Assembly: GCA_964036275.1 (NCBI GenBank)
Contig: OZ038434.1
Span: 22,619,879-22,683,878 of the forward strand
Length of the DNA stretch: 64,000 nucleotides
DNA from: Litoditis marina
Taxonomy: Eukaryota > Nematoda > Chromadorea > Rhabditida > Rhabditidae
Reading direction: 5' to 3'
Made by a program: the position numbers and the translations under genes. Shown here in pieces: positions 31,220 to 42,297 of the stretch. The notes under the pieces were generated by a model that was not told the origin of the DNA, made no database searches, and saw only the letters and a list, made by a program, of their open reading frames with translations. Each line of letters opens with the position of its first letter. Position 1 is the first letter of the stretch.

Positions 31220-34200
31220 TCAATACAATATTGCAAAACACTGCATTTAACATATTTTGATTAGAACTTTCAGACAACCGAATATTTTACATTGAATTTC
31301 TTATCTTCTGAAATCATTAGCGTACTAGACGTTGTACTATAGCTTTCTTGAATCTTATTGAAGGTTTTGTTCTTTGGTGCATTTCCAGTCTTGAGTAAGT
31401 GAATATTTATTGTATTTCAGATACATATTTGTTCTCTTCGATGTGTACTCGACAGTCCTGTAAGTCAAGCTGGCACGGCACATGAAAGGAACACATGGGA
31501 ATGAGGATGTATGTTTGTTTCTATTTATATTTTATTCCACAGCTTGCGTGTGTGGAAAAATCGGAAAACGGGCTACTTTTCGGTAATGCATGAAAGATTT
31601 GGATCATCTCTTTAAAAATAATGAAGTTTGACATGTCAAACAATAACAAATTTTAGAGTTTTGATTGTAACAGTACTACCAGATACTGTAGTGAGGAGAA
31701 AAAAAACCCGTTTTTAATTTTCAAGATAATATCGACGAAAAAGGACCCCTTTTTCCAAAATTTTTGACTATTCAGACCACTTTTCTGAACGATAGTTATC
31801 AACAGAGACACTATATGTCTTATACCTTCAAAAGTTCCTAAAATCTCAATTGTCATCGAGATTTGTACCCTTTTATGAAATAACGTGGCCGGGACTCAAC
31901 GAATATCACAGTTCACCGCGTTTTGCAAAGCTTAGACAACAATTGTTATGTGTAATCTAGCTAAATAAATAATTCATCACAAGTTCGTTGTGCTAGAGCT
32001 GTTCCGAGATGTATTCATGGTGTGGTTTACTGGTGCATTTTCCTCGTTGAGCAAGTAAGGTTATACAGCTTTCCAGGTACATGAAGGCCTACACCTCGCT
32101 GGTTGGATGAGAACTCGGTACTCGGCCGTCAACTGGCACGACATATAGCAGGATCACGATGGAATGAATAGGTGTGTTCATTCTCCTTACTACTTTATTC
32201 CGTAGTTTGTTTAATTTAAATTATTGCATAAAATTGAGGCCAATGCTACAACTAACCGGGTTTTTAGGTAACCTAACCCTTTTTTGGTAACCTCTTTTTC
32301 AGGTTTCCTTGGTAGGTAACCTGGCAGTAACCTGAAACTAAAATCCAGTTACCGTTCAAACTAACGATAAAAACCACATTTTGCGTTAGAAAAACTGGTA
32401 AGCGGTTTTTCATTTTAGGTTACCAACCGGTTACCTACTGAGCTAACCTGAAAAATAGGTTACCAAAAAAGGGTTAGGTTACTTAAAAACCCGGTTAGAT
32501 ATAGAATTCACCTAAAATGGAAAAACGGGCTCCTTTTCGGTAAAGGAATGAGCATTTTGAGCTTTTTTTAAATAGAAAATGTGAACATTTGATTTACTGA
32601 CCTGGGAGACTGGCTATGCTGCAAAGTTAGGGAACTTTTCGAGTTGGTGCTTGCCTATTCAATCTAAATTTGTTTGCACCAACATTTACTATACATCATA
32701 CTCGTTGCCAGACTTGTTGCAGAATTTCTTTGCAGCAGAAATAATAAAAGAACCCCGTTTTTCTGACATTTTCGGGAAGGTTTCATGGGTGATGTTTTGC
32801 ATCGGAAATAGGCACCCTTTCTTATATCGTCGCAGAGGGGACTCTTTTTCAACTATTTCTGATCACTTTAGGAATATATCGTATATTTGACTACAGAAAA
32901 CTGCATATACGCTATGATCTTTCAAATTCCCCACTGCGTTATAAGATAGCCTCCCAAAAATTTAAGCTCATTTGGCATAAAAAAACGCCTCTTTCTCGAA
33001 CAAAAGGTCCGCGTTCCGATCAAAACATCAACCCATTTCCTTCATCAATTACGTTGCTCTGTTATTGTCAGAAGTAACGTTTACAGACTGGTTGATTTTG
33101 AAGCGAAAATTAGGCTTGACATATCACGTTGATCGCTGTTGCAGCTGGAGAATAGACAAATGACACACGTTGCTAATATACTTCACGGTGTGTCCTAATA
33201 TATTGATTCCAATACTTTCAGATGCTGTGTTCAAATGCCGGCAGAACAAGGAAGCGTCATGCCGGCAACATGCTTTTTTTTGTTATTTCAATAATAAACA
33301 TATATAAACTTATTCATGTTATACAATCACAGAAACACAAACAGGTCAAATATTATTCATTAACATTGAACGATCATTTAAAAGTGGGTGAACAGATGCG
33401 GAAAGCAGAAATGGTGACATAATCGACATTCCGAAAACGTATAGGACACAACAACATTTAAAAAAATCTCATCTGCTATTGAATAAGTTCCAAAAATAAC
33501 GGGTCTATCTAGCCAGATTTCAGATAAATCTTCGAGCTAATCTTGCTTAAAATTATACACCACAAGTTCTCTAGCCTGCACGGTCTACCGACCGAATAAC
33601 ACAGAATCTAAATAGTAAAGACAGTAATAGCAATTAAGAACGAGAAAGTGAGAGGTTGCTCAGTTGTTTTCGATTGCGTTGTAAACCAGCAAGTTCCTAC
33701 CGTTCGAAATGAAGTAATTCGTTTTGGAATAGAACACGCGAAAATTGATGATTTTGCATCAAAAATACACAGATTTTCCTGTTTTCTGTGAAAAAGTAAC
33801 CCGTTTTCAATTTTATCTGGCTACTCGGACAACCTTACTGGTGTGTTTACATAATTCGAAGATGGCAGTTTTGTCAACCTCTCACCATACTGTTTTTGAA
33901 AAATAGACCTTATCTAACCAGAAATATTGATCCGGAGCTACCCTGGAAGAATGAAGAGCCGTCTAAACGCAGCCGATGCTTCAATTTGATCAGCACACAC
34001 GTATAGACAGGGAGGGGGGCCAGAACGCTTGACTGGGCCAAACTCTGAAAAGTAGAAGTTTGCACGTAATAAACTGAATCATAAACTCGAAAGAGGTATA
34101 ATCACACAACAATCAAAAGCATTTTCGAAAAAAATTTTCTACTTCATGGATGGTAACGAGAAAAGTGGTGAGTTTGATATTATCAGTTAAACTTTCACAG

Positions 34201-34716
34201 AAATAATGTTCGAACTAGTTTGAACGATATCTTTTAGAGAGTACACAGGCCACCAGTAAAATGATTCAATACCACTTGAGCAGAAACCGGGAACCTAATC
34301 AAATGATGCGGCAAACGAATTGAAAAGTTATTTGCAATAATAACACTACTTTTCGACCTGAACAACATGAACAGTGTTATCTGAAGCCGAAATCAACTCA
34401 ACTCAATTTCAGAATTAATAGAAACAATATATCGTTTTAGAAGAAAACAAAACTTTGAAAAACCAAAAAATCGAATGGAGAACTGTTTTCGGGGGCGCTG
34501 GAGTAGTCGCGCCGTGTGCATAGTCACCGTGACCCATCTTTGCGTAGGCGCCAGTTTGAAAAATTGTATAATTACAGTAATCTGTTTTTCTAAAAAGCGT
34601 TCAGCATTCATTGTTTTTTCTCAATTTCCGTCCCAATCACTTCCTCTCATTCTCAAATCTACAAATAATAATAACGATGAAGTTTGAAAATAAATGTTGG
34701 CGAGACCCTTTCTCTT
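31220..34716. other. No recognised gene
   Basis: Apart from the small palindromic element at 32252-32498, no frame here exceeds 80 codons and no domain was seen. Short segments ending in TTTCAG or TTTCCAG could be splice acceptors, but no gene model follows. Confidence 0.5.
32252..32498. mobile_element. 247-bp palindromic MITE-like element
   Basis: Ends CTAACCGGGTTTTTAGG and the near reverse complement AACCCGGTTAG. Arms pair with minor changes (GGTAACCTAACCC with GGGTTAGGTTAC, for example). A TA lies inside each end, so the true element may be ACCGGG...CCCGGT with TA duplications. No ORF. Confidence 0.6.
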
Positions 34717-37700
34717 TAAGGCAGATTGAATCCGACAAAATTTTCGGTTTCGCCTTATTTTAAGGCGGACTATTCTTCGAACAATGAACGAATGAATCTG
34801 CCTTAAATAAGGCACACTTTGTCGAAGAATAGTCCGCCTTAAAATAAGGCAGATTCGTTCATTGTTTTGCCGTTCATTAAACGTTTTGCCTTATTTTAAG
34901 GCAAAATAAGGCGAATTTTGTCGGATTAAATCTGCCTTAAATAAGGCAGAATACGTTTTACCTTAAAATAAGGTAAATTTTGCCGTATAAATTCTGCCTT
35001 AAAAAAAGATTCGTTCAATGAACGTTTTTCCTTTAAATAAGGCAAGATCAGATTTTTTAAAGCAGAATTCATACGGCAAAAGCTGCCTTATTTTGAGGCA
35101 AAACGTATTCTGCCTTATTTTAAGGCAGATTGAATCCGATTCTGCCTTATTTTAAGGCGCACTATTCTTCCGCAAAGTGTGCCTTATTTAAAGGCAAAAC
35201 GTTCAATTAACGAATCTGCCTTATTTTAAGGCGGACTATTCTTCGGCAAAGTGTGCCTTATTCTGAGGCAAAACGTTTAATGAACGGCCTTATTTTAGGG
35301 CGGACTATTTTTCGGCAAAGTGTGCCTTATTTAAAGGCAAAACGTTCAATGAACGAATCTGCCTTAAATAAGGCACACTTCGCCGAAGAATAGTCTGCCT
35401 TAAAATAAGGCAGATTCGTTCATTGTTTTGCCGTTCATTAAACGTTTAGCCTTATTTTAAGGCAAAATAAGGCAAATTTTGTCGGATTAAATCTGCCTTA
35501 AAATAAGGCAGAATACGTTTTATCTTGAAATAAGGCGAATTTCGCCGTATAAATTCTGCCTTAAGAAAAGATTCGTTCATTGAACGTTTTGCCTTTAAAT
35601 AAGGCAAATTTTGTCGGATTATAAATCTTTAAATAAGGCAGAATCGTTCGTTGAACGTTTTGCCTTTAAATAAGGCAAAATCAGATTTTTTAAAGCAGAA
35701 TCTGCCTTATTTTAAGGAAGATTGAATCCGACAAAATTTTCGGTTCTGCCTTATTTTAAGGCGGACTATTCTTTGAACAATGAACGAATGAATCTGCCTT
35801 AAATAAGGCACACTTTGCCGAAGAATAGTCCGCCTTAAAATAAGGCAGATTCGTTCATTGTTTTGCCGTTCATTAAACGTTTTGCCTTATTTTAAGGCAA
35901 AATAAGGCAAATTTTGTCGGATTAAATCTGCCTTAAATAAGGCAGAATACGTTTTACCTTGAAATAAGGTAAATTTTGCCGTATAAATTATGCCTTAAGA
36001 AAGATTCGTTCAATGAACGTTTTTCCTTCAAATAAGGCAAGATCAGATTTTTTAAAGCAGAATTCATACGGCAAAATCTGCCTTATTTTGAGGCAAAACG
36101 TATTCTGCCTTATTTTAAGGCAGATTGAATCCGGCAAAATTTCCGGTTCTGCCTTATTTTAAGGCGGACTATTCTTCGGCAAAGTGCGCCTTATTCTGAG
36201 GCAAAACGTTTAATGAACGGTTCTGCCTTATTTTAGGGCGGACTATTTTTCCGCACGTGCAATGAACGAATCTGCCTCAAATAAGGCACACTTTGCCGAA
36301 GAATAGTCCGCCTTAAAATAAGGCAGATTCGTTCATTGTTCTGCCGTTCATTAAACGTTTTGCCTTATTTTAAGGCAAAATAAGGCAAAATTTTCCGGAT
36401 TAAATCTGCCTTAAAATAAGGCAGAATACGTTTGACCTCAAAATAAGGCAAATTTTGCCGTATAAATTCTGCATTGAAAAAAGATTCGTTCATTGAACGT
36501 TTTGCCTTTAAATAAGGCAAATTTTGTCGGATTATAAATCTGCCTTTAAATAAGGCAGAATCGTTTGTTGAACGTTTTGCCTTCAAATAAGGAAGGAGCA
36601 GATTTTTTTAAAGCAGAATTTATACGGCAAAATTTGCCTAATTTTGAGGCAAAACGTATTCTGCCTTATTTTAAGGCAGATTGAATCCGACAAAATTTTC
36701 GGTTCCGCCTTATTTTAAGGCGAACTATTCCTTGGCAAAGTGTGCCTTATTTAGAGGCAAAACGTTTAATGAACGAATCTGCCTTATTTTAGGGCGGACT
36801 ATTTTTCGGCAAAGTGTGCCTTATTTAGAGGCAAAACGTTCAATGAACGAATCTTGAACGAATCTGCCCTAAATAAGGCACACTTCGCCGAAGAATAGTC
36901 CGTCTTAAAATAAGGCAGATTCGTTCATTGTTCTGCCGTTCATTAAACATTTTGCCTTATTTTAAGGCAAAATAAGGCAAATTTTTCCGGATTAAATCTG
37001 CCTTAAAATAAGGCAGAATACGTTTTACCTCAAAATAAGGCAAACTTTGCCGTATAAATTCTGCATTAAAAAAAGATTCGTTCATTGAACGTTTTGCCTT
37101 CAAATAAGGCAAATTTTGTTGGATTATAAATCTGCCTTTAAATAAGGCAGAATCGTTTGTTGAACGTTTTGCCTTCAAATAAGGCAGAAGCAGATTTTTT
37201 TAAAGCAGAATTTATACGGCAAAATTTGCCTAATTTTGAGGCAAAACGTATTCTGCCTTATTTTAAGGCAGATTGAATCCGACAAAATTTTCGGTTCTGC
37301 CTTATTTTAAGGCGAACTATTCCTTGGCAAAGTGTGCCTTATTTAAAGGCAAAACGTTTAATGAACAAATCTGCCTTATTTTAAGGCGGACTATTTTCCG
37401 GCAAAGTGTGCCTTATTTACAGGCGAAACGTTCAATGAACGAATCTGCCTTATTTTAAGGCGAACTCGGCAAAGTGTGCCTTATTCTGAGGCAAAACGTT
37501 TAATGAACGGCCTTATTTTAGGGCGGACTATTTTTCGGCAAAGTGTGCCTTATTTAAAGGCAAAACGTTCAATGAACGAATCTTGAACGAATCTGCCTTA
37601 AATAAGGCACACTTCGCCGAAGAATAGTCTTAAAATAAGGCAGATTCGTTCATTGTTTTGCCGTTCATTAAACGTTTTGCCTTATTTTGAGGCAAAATAA

Positions 37701-38669
37701 GGCAAATTTTTCCGGATTAAATCTGCCTTAAAATAAGGCAGAATACGTTTTACCTCAAAATAAGGCAAATTTTGCCGTATAAATTCTGCATTAAAAAAAG
37801 ATTCGTTCATTGAACGTTTTGCCTTTAAATAAGGCAAATTCTGTTGGATTATAAATCTGCCTTTAAATAAGGCAGAATCGTTTGTTGAACGTTTTGCCTT
37901 CAAATAAGGCAGAAGCAGATTTTTTTAAAGCAGAATTTATACGGCAAAATTTGCCTAATTTTGAGGCAAAACGTATTCTGCCTTATTTTAAGGCAGATTG
38001 AATCCGACAAAATTTTCGGTTCTGCCTTATTTTAAGGCGAACTATTCCTTGGCAAAGTGTGCCTTATTTAAAGGCAAAACGTTTAATGAACGAATCTGCC
38101 TTATTTTAAGGCGGACTATTTTCCGGCAAAGTGTGCCTTATTTACAGGCGAAACGTTCAATGAACGAATCTGCCTTATTTTAAGGCGAACTCGGCAAAGT
38201 GTGCCTTATTCTGAGGCAAAACGTTTAATGAACGGCCTTATTTTAGGGCGGACTATTTTTCGGCAAAGTGTGCCTTATTTAAAGGCAAAACGTTCAATGA
38301 ACGAATCTTGAACGAATCTGCCTTAAATAAGGCACACTTCGCCGAAGAATAGTCTTAAAATAAGGCAGATTCGTTCATTGTTTTACCGTTCATTAAACGT
38401 TTTGCCTTAATTTAAAGCAAAATAAGGCGAATTTTGCCGTTTAAATTCTGCCTCAAAAAAAGATTCGTTCATTGAACGTTTAAATTCTGCCTCGAAAAAA
38501 GATTCGTTCATTGAACGTTTTGCCTTTAAATAAGGCAAATTTTGTCGGATTATAAATCTGCCTTCAAATAAGGCAGAATCGTTTGTTGAACGTTTTGCCT
38601 TCAAATAAGGCAGAAGAAGATTTTTTTAAAGCAGAATTTATACGGCAAAATTTGCCTTATTTTGAGGCA
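34717..38669. repeat. Satellite built of GCCTTATTTTAAGGC palindromes
   Basis: Dense repetition of the 15-bp palindrome GCCTTATTTTAAGGC and its variants. It alternates with boxes such as CGTTCATTGAACG and GGACTATTCTTCGG, in both orientations. Higher-order repetition is visible: the same 73-codon frame recurs at 36365, 36957, 37682 and 38407, giving steps of 592, 725 and 725 bp. The frame is a by-product of the repeat. The array continues after the LTR element at 52077-53040. Confidence 0.85.
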
Positions 38670-38673
38670 AAAC
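38670..38673. repeat. Left target duplication AAAC of the LTR element
   Basis: AAAC precedes the 5' LTR and follows the 3' LTR (52073-52076). Rejoined, the site reads as normal satellite (GAGGCAAAACGTATT), confirming insertion into the array. Confidence 0.8.
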
Positions 38674-39100
38674 TGTAAGTGATGGTTCATAACCTATCAC
38701 TTATAATTACCAGTAATCAGTAATATAGATAACCTAGTTACCACTTTCCATCTGTCTTCTAACTAGTAAATTATGTGCTAGTTCCGTTAATTAAATGTTC
38801 ACGGACTTATGTTTTACTTTCCTTCCCTTTCAACCATTACGTAAGAATAACTCAGTCGTTCGTTACCGTTACAAACTACGAACAAGCTCATAAACCAATC
38901 GGAATATGACTAATGTTTTCGTTACAGAGCACGCCCGATGATCGTGCGACGGGACCGGCAGAGAGGAGCCTGGCAGCGATCTTGATCGCCCGTTCCCCCA
39001 TCTTCGTTATTTCCCTTTGTTATTTCTTGATAGTTCGAATAAACCTATGTCACCGTTATTCTTGGTTAACAAATACAACTATGGGCCAAGTACCTTCACT
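38674..39100 (+). repeat. 5' LTR
   Basis: 427 bp beginning TGTAAGTGATGG and ending CCTTCACT, identical by eye to 51646-52072. Contains AATAAA at 39039-39044 and a good splice-acceptor sequence (TTTTCGTTACAG). The ORF of 73 codons here is chance. Confidence 0.9.
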
Positions 39101-39111
39101 GGTAGCAGCGG
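39100..39111 (+). other. Primer-binding site
   Basis: TGGTAGCAGCGG at the LTR edge fits a tRNA 3' end of the form ...CCGCUGCUACCA. I cannot say which tRNA from the window alone. Confidence 0.55.
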
Positions 39112-39848
39112 TTTTAACTTTTAGTTTTCTCTAACGATCCACCACTTCTTTTCTTTGTTTCATCTTTTTCTCGTTTCTCCTCCCATTTCTTTAACGTTTT
39201 TTTCACTACTTCTCTTGACTAGGTTTTTTTCCCTTTCTTTCGAGCTGTTGATGGTTTTATCGAGGCCACTGCCCTCGCCCCTCTCTCCCGAATCGTGCTC
39301 TCCTCTAGTAACAGTTTTGAGTTAGGCTGATAGTGGGATGGCTACCCGGGTTTTTGTTTCGCCTGTTGAGGTACGCCCTTAAGTCGTAATTTTGGAGTTT
39401 GACCAGAAAGCTCTGGCCTGCAGTAATGCACTTTTGTAATTGTAGATTGAGATGAGCAGCCACGCTATCAGCGCTTTTCAAGTCGGTGACGACTGACTTG
39501 AATGCTCGGGGACGATGAGGTCTATCCTGCTGGTGAGAGTATTTAATGTGAGAGGATTCGGTTATTTGTTCGTTGTTTTGGTGTTCAACCTTACTATGGT
39601 TGCCTCAGTATATGATTTTGTCTATGTAAATCGATTAGGTCACCAGATGGCAACATACAGAGACGCGGGATAGTTTTTCTTTCGAGCCACACTCAACAAT
39701 AATAATTCATTATCCGTATGTTCATACAATCATAACGAGACCGTGAAAAATCAAATTGAACGGATATTACGAAACTTTGAATGCTTGTAAACAAGAAGGA
39801 AAAGAGAACAGGATGATAAATTGCGTATGATTGAAGAAAATGGAACAA
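39112..39848 (+). other. Retrotransposon leader, no ORF
   Basis: No coding feature on the plus strand. The region is downstream of the antisense ORF and may hold its 3' end. Confidence 0.5.
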
Positions 39849-40784
39849 TCAGAGATATTGGTTTTTGAAACGGGATGCAGGGACAATCTTGTAATCATAC
39901 AACTCATAGTACTTCTTAATGAAAGTAGTTCTGAAGAAATCAGGCACGAATCGGACATAACAATCTTCAACAGACATCTTAGGGAACTTTTCACAATGAG
40001 AACGAACAACTTCACAATTGCGAGAGATACTCTCGAGCTGTTTGGGATAAAGTTTAGGCAGTACATTGTGTTCATAGAAATAATCGAATGAGAAGACATC
40101 AATAGGAACAGGATCATCGTTGGAAGGCAATTCAGGGGACGTTGGAGAAGAATCATGGTGTTGAGAAGGAATCATTTGGGCAGAATCAGATGTTATGGAG
40201 GTTATGGAGGGAGAAATGGTTAATTCAGGACCTCTAAACTCTTCAACTAACTCTGCCTCATTGTGAGGGTTGGTGTCGGCTGGATTTGGCTGCGTTGTAG
40301 TTTGGTCGGTGACCTCAGCTCGGGCGGCGTCTCGTTTCGATTGTCTGGCGAGGAATCCGGCCTTCCGCTGTTCCGGGGTCTCGAACTTCCGAACATGAAA
40401 AGTTGACATAGAAGCTTCAGATTTCATCGCAGTAGAAAGATCAATGAGACGAGGAAACGGAATACCATCTTTGATAGAAACTTTGAGCGGGCGAGGTAAA
40501 CCATCTTGACGAGATTTACCCAAACGGTGGAGGATAGAAACATTTGAAGACGTGATGGAGACCAAATTAAATATTGAATTCACCTTTTTCTTTGTTGTTG
40601 AGTCCTCTGGTAGACCATAAATAGTGAGACATCGACGATCGTTGAAACGGTGGAGTTCGGATTGAATAATAGTGGGTAGAGATTGAGTGAGATTGTCGAG
40701 TTTGGAGTTGAGTGTTTTGATTTCACTCAAAATGGTGAAAAAATGGGTTCGAAGTGGTACCATTTTTGGACGAGGCGATGGCAT
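39849..40784 (-). CDS. Antisense RRM-like protein of the retrotransposon
   Basis: ATG at 40784 (MPSPRPKMVPLRTHFF; a TTG nine bases upstream is not needed), 311 codons. Residues ~15-45 are a short coiled-coil-like helix (LSEIKTLNSKLDNLTQSL). Residues ~52-135 resemble the RNA-recognition-like fold of retroelement ORF1 proteins (CLTIYGLPEDS, then LHRLGK, then RPLKVSI). A basic segment follows (RKAGFLARQSKRDAARAE), then a Ser/Pro-rich linker and a helical C-terminal domain. It is encoded opposite to gag-pol, between the 5' LTR and gag, and has its own TATA box. It is open and apparently intact while pol is broken. Role unknown; nucleic-acid binding is inferred from the fold resemblance. Confidence 0.6.
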   Translation of the reverse strand: MPSPRPKMVPLRTHFFTILSEIKTLNSKLDNLTQSLPTIIQSELHRFNDRRCLTIYGLPEDSTTKKKVNSIFNLVSITSSNVSILHRLGKSRQDGLPRPLKVSIKDGIPFPRLIDLSTAMKSEASMSTFHVRKFETPEQRKAGFLARQSKRDAARAEVTDQTTTQPNPADTNPHNEAELVEEFRGPELTISPSITSITSDSAQMIPSQHHDSSPTSPELPSNDDPVPIDVFSFDYFYEHNVLPKLYPKQLESISRNCEVVRSHCEKFPKMSVEDCYVRFVPDFFRTTFIKKYYELYDYKIVPASRFKNQYL

Positions 40785-40902
40785 AATAATCAATCGGGAG
40801 GGGTCACCTCACACGACCGAGGCAAAGGGTGGAACAACAAAGGCGATTGCCGAAAAAGGCAACAGTTTCTGACTATTCTAGCCTACGAGGAAACCTCACT
40901 AT

Positions 40903-40909
40903 TTTATAA
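40903..40909 (-). promoter_or_regulatory. TATA box of the antisense ORF
   Basis: TATAAAA on the minus strand, about 120 bp upstream of the ATG at 40784. Confidence 0.4.
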
Positions 40910-41327
40910 ATCGGTTGACAATATTTGACTCTTTTCAATGGTTCTTTTACCCTCTAGATCCTACAGCTGCCTACATCCTTTCTCCTCTATTTACATTTCA
41001 AATAATAGTATACGGTTGGCTCTGAGAGATGTTACCATTAGAAATTCTTATCGAGTATTCAGCAATATAATGTATGTATCAAACAATTGCCAAAACATTC
41101 AACTACACTTAGCCAGGTTGAGATAAGTTTCTCATGTTTCATTTATTCCTCAATGATCTTTATTCATCATATACAGTATACGCTCGCAGAAATTACTCAG
41201 CAATTCGAATCATTTTCCCAGCCTCGCGTTTTGTGTAAAATGATTAAGCGATTAATGGAACGATATGGGAAAAGGCAACGCGCGCGCCAAAACATAGGCG
41301 CTCTCAAAACATCTCACCCGATTACAG

Positions 41328-41368
41328 TATATAAGGCGCCAGCCGCAAACCATTCCACCCCATTCAGT
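41328..41368 (+). promoter_or_regulatory. Internal TATA box and initiator before gag
   Basis: TATATAAG at 41328-41335 and TCAGT at 41364-41368 are spaced as a core promoter. They lie about 150-190 bp upstream of the gag ATG and more than 2.2 kb downstream of the 5' LTR. With the minus-strand TATA box at 40903 this makes a divergent promoter region. Confidence 0.5.
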
Positions 41369-41519
41369 CGTTGAATCGTTGACGACAAAGCTTCGAAAAC
41401 TTTCTGATTTTCCTCTGTTTATCACTGCTTTCTCCGTAAACACCGGAGCCGTTTCTTGTTGCTTCATTGCACATTACTAGTTTCTCCGTCACTACCGGAG
41501 CCCCCTTTCTTGTCGAACC

Positions 41520-42209
41520 ATGAATACTCCTACAAGAGGTATGATGACCCCTCTAAGAGGATTGAGCGGTTCAGCTCCAGACCTTTCAACTCTTGAAATT
41601 GTGACTTGTGAAGTACTCCCAAGACTTTCTGATGCAGCTAACATAAGGGGAAAAGAATTTAAGTTATTGAGAGACGCAACCGCAAACGATATTCTTCATA
41701 CTCACCATGCATTAGCTACGGTCACAGCCCACCAAAACCAACGCACTAAAACAGTCGAGGAAAGAATGGTCACGCAAATAAACGCGGCCTTAGGTAACGT
41801 AGCTAATAGAGTTAATAGAATCGGTGGGCCGCCGTCAGTCAATGCTTTCGGTGCCTTTACATTGAATCAAGGGCCTTCTCTCCAACAGTTTGGCGGACAT
41901 GCAGGAAGCGATTTCGACGCCTGGATCCGCACATTCAAGGACCTAGCCAATACTGCGAGCCCAGCCCTGGATGCAGCAGGTAAATTGAAACTTCTTCTCG
42001 CTTTTCTTAAGGACCAGGCGCGTGATAAGGCCGAAGAATTTGTTGAAGCTAACAATAATATCACCTTTGATGAACTAGTAGAGGCGTTGAAACAAGCTTT
42101 TGTAGATCCACAACGCCGAGAACTGAGCAGGCAACAATTACGCGCATGCACTCAAAATATGGGAGAATCAGTAGACGATTTTGTCGGGAGACTACGAAAA
42201 CTAGCCTAG
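41520..42209 (+). CDS. Truncated Gag (capsid) protein
   Basis: ATG at 41520 (MNTPTRGMMTPLRG), 229 codons. The N-terminal ~110 residues are polar and helical. Residues ~125-229 match the Retrotrans_gag capsid pattern: FGGHAGSDFDAWIRTF, then KLKLLLAFLKDQA, then TFDELVEALKQAF, then GESVDDFVGRLRKLA. The frame stops there. The C-terminal capsid part and any CCHC zinc knuckle are absent, so packaging would need a Gag from another copy. About 90 bp separate it from the env-like ORF. It lies in a different frame from env-protease. Confidence 0.75.
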   Translation: MNTPTRGMMTPLRGLSGSAPDLSTLEIVTCEVLPRLSDAANIRGKEFKLLRDATANDILHTHHALATVTAHQNQRTKTVEERMVTQINAALGNVANRVNRIGGPPSVNAFGAFTLNQGPSLQQFGGHAGSDFDAWIRTFKDLANTASPALDAAGKLKLLLAFLKDQARDKAEEFVEANNNITFDELVEALKQAFVDPQRRELSRQQLRACTQNMGESVDDFVGRLRKLA

Positions 42210-42297
42210 CTGAAACAGAAATGATGAACTGTCGGAAATAGCATATGGAACCAACAGTACGGCAAGAATCAATACGATCAGGTGGGTGCCTAATTAC

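Noticed and set aside
26490..31220. rRNA or tRNA genes in the GC-richer part
   Set aside because: GC-rich stretches belong to minisatellites and terminal hairpins; no cloverleaf or rRNA core sequence was seen.
36365..38604. Repeated 61-73 codon frames in the palindrome satellite
   Set aside because: They recur at the satellite's higher-order period, carry no start or domain logic, and exist on both strands.
38913..39134. 73-codon frame in the 5' LTR and its longer twin in the 3' LTR
   Set aside because: Lies over the LTR polyadenylation signal and runs into different sequence at each copy. It follows from LTR duplication.
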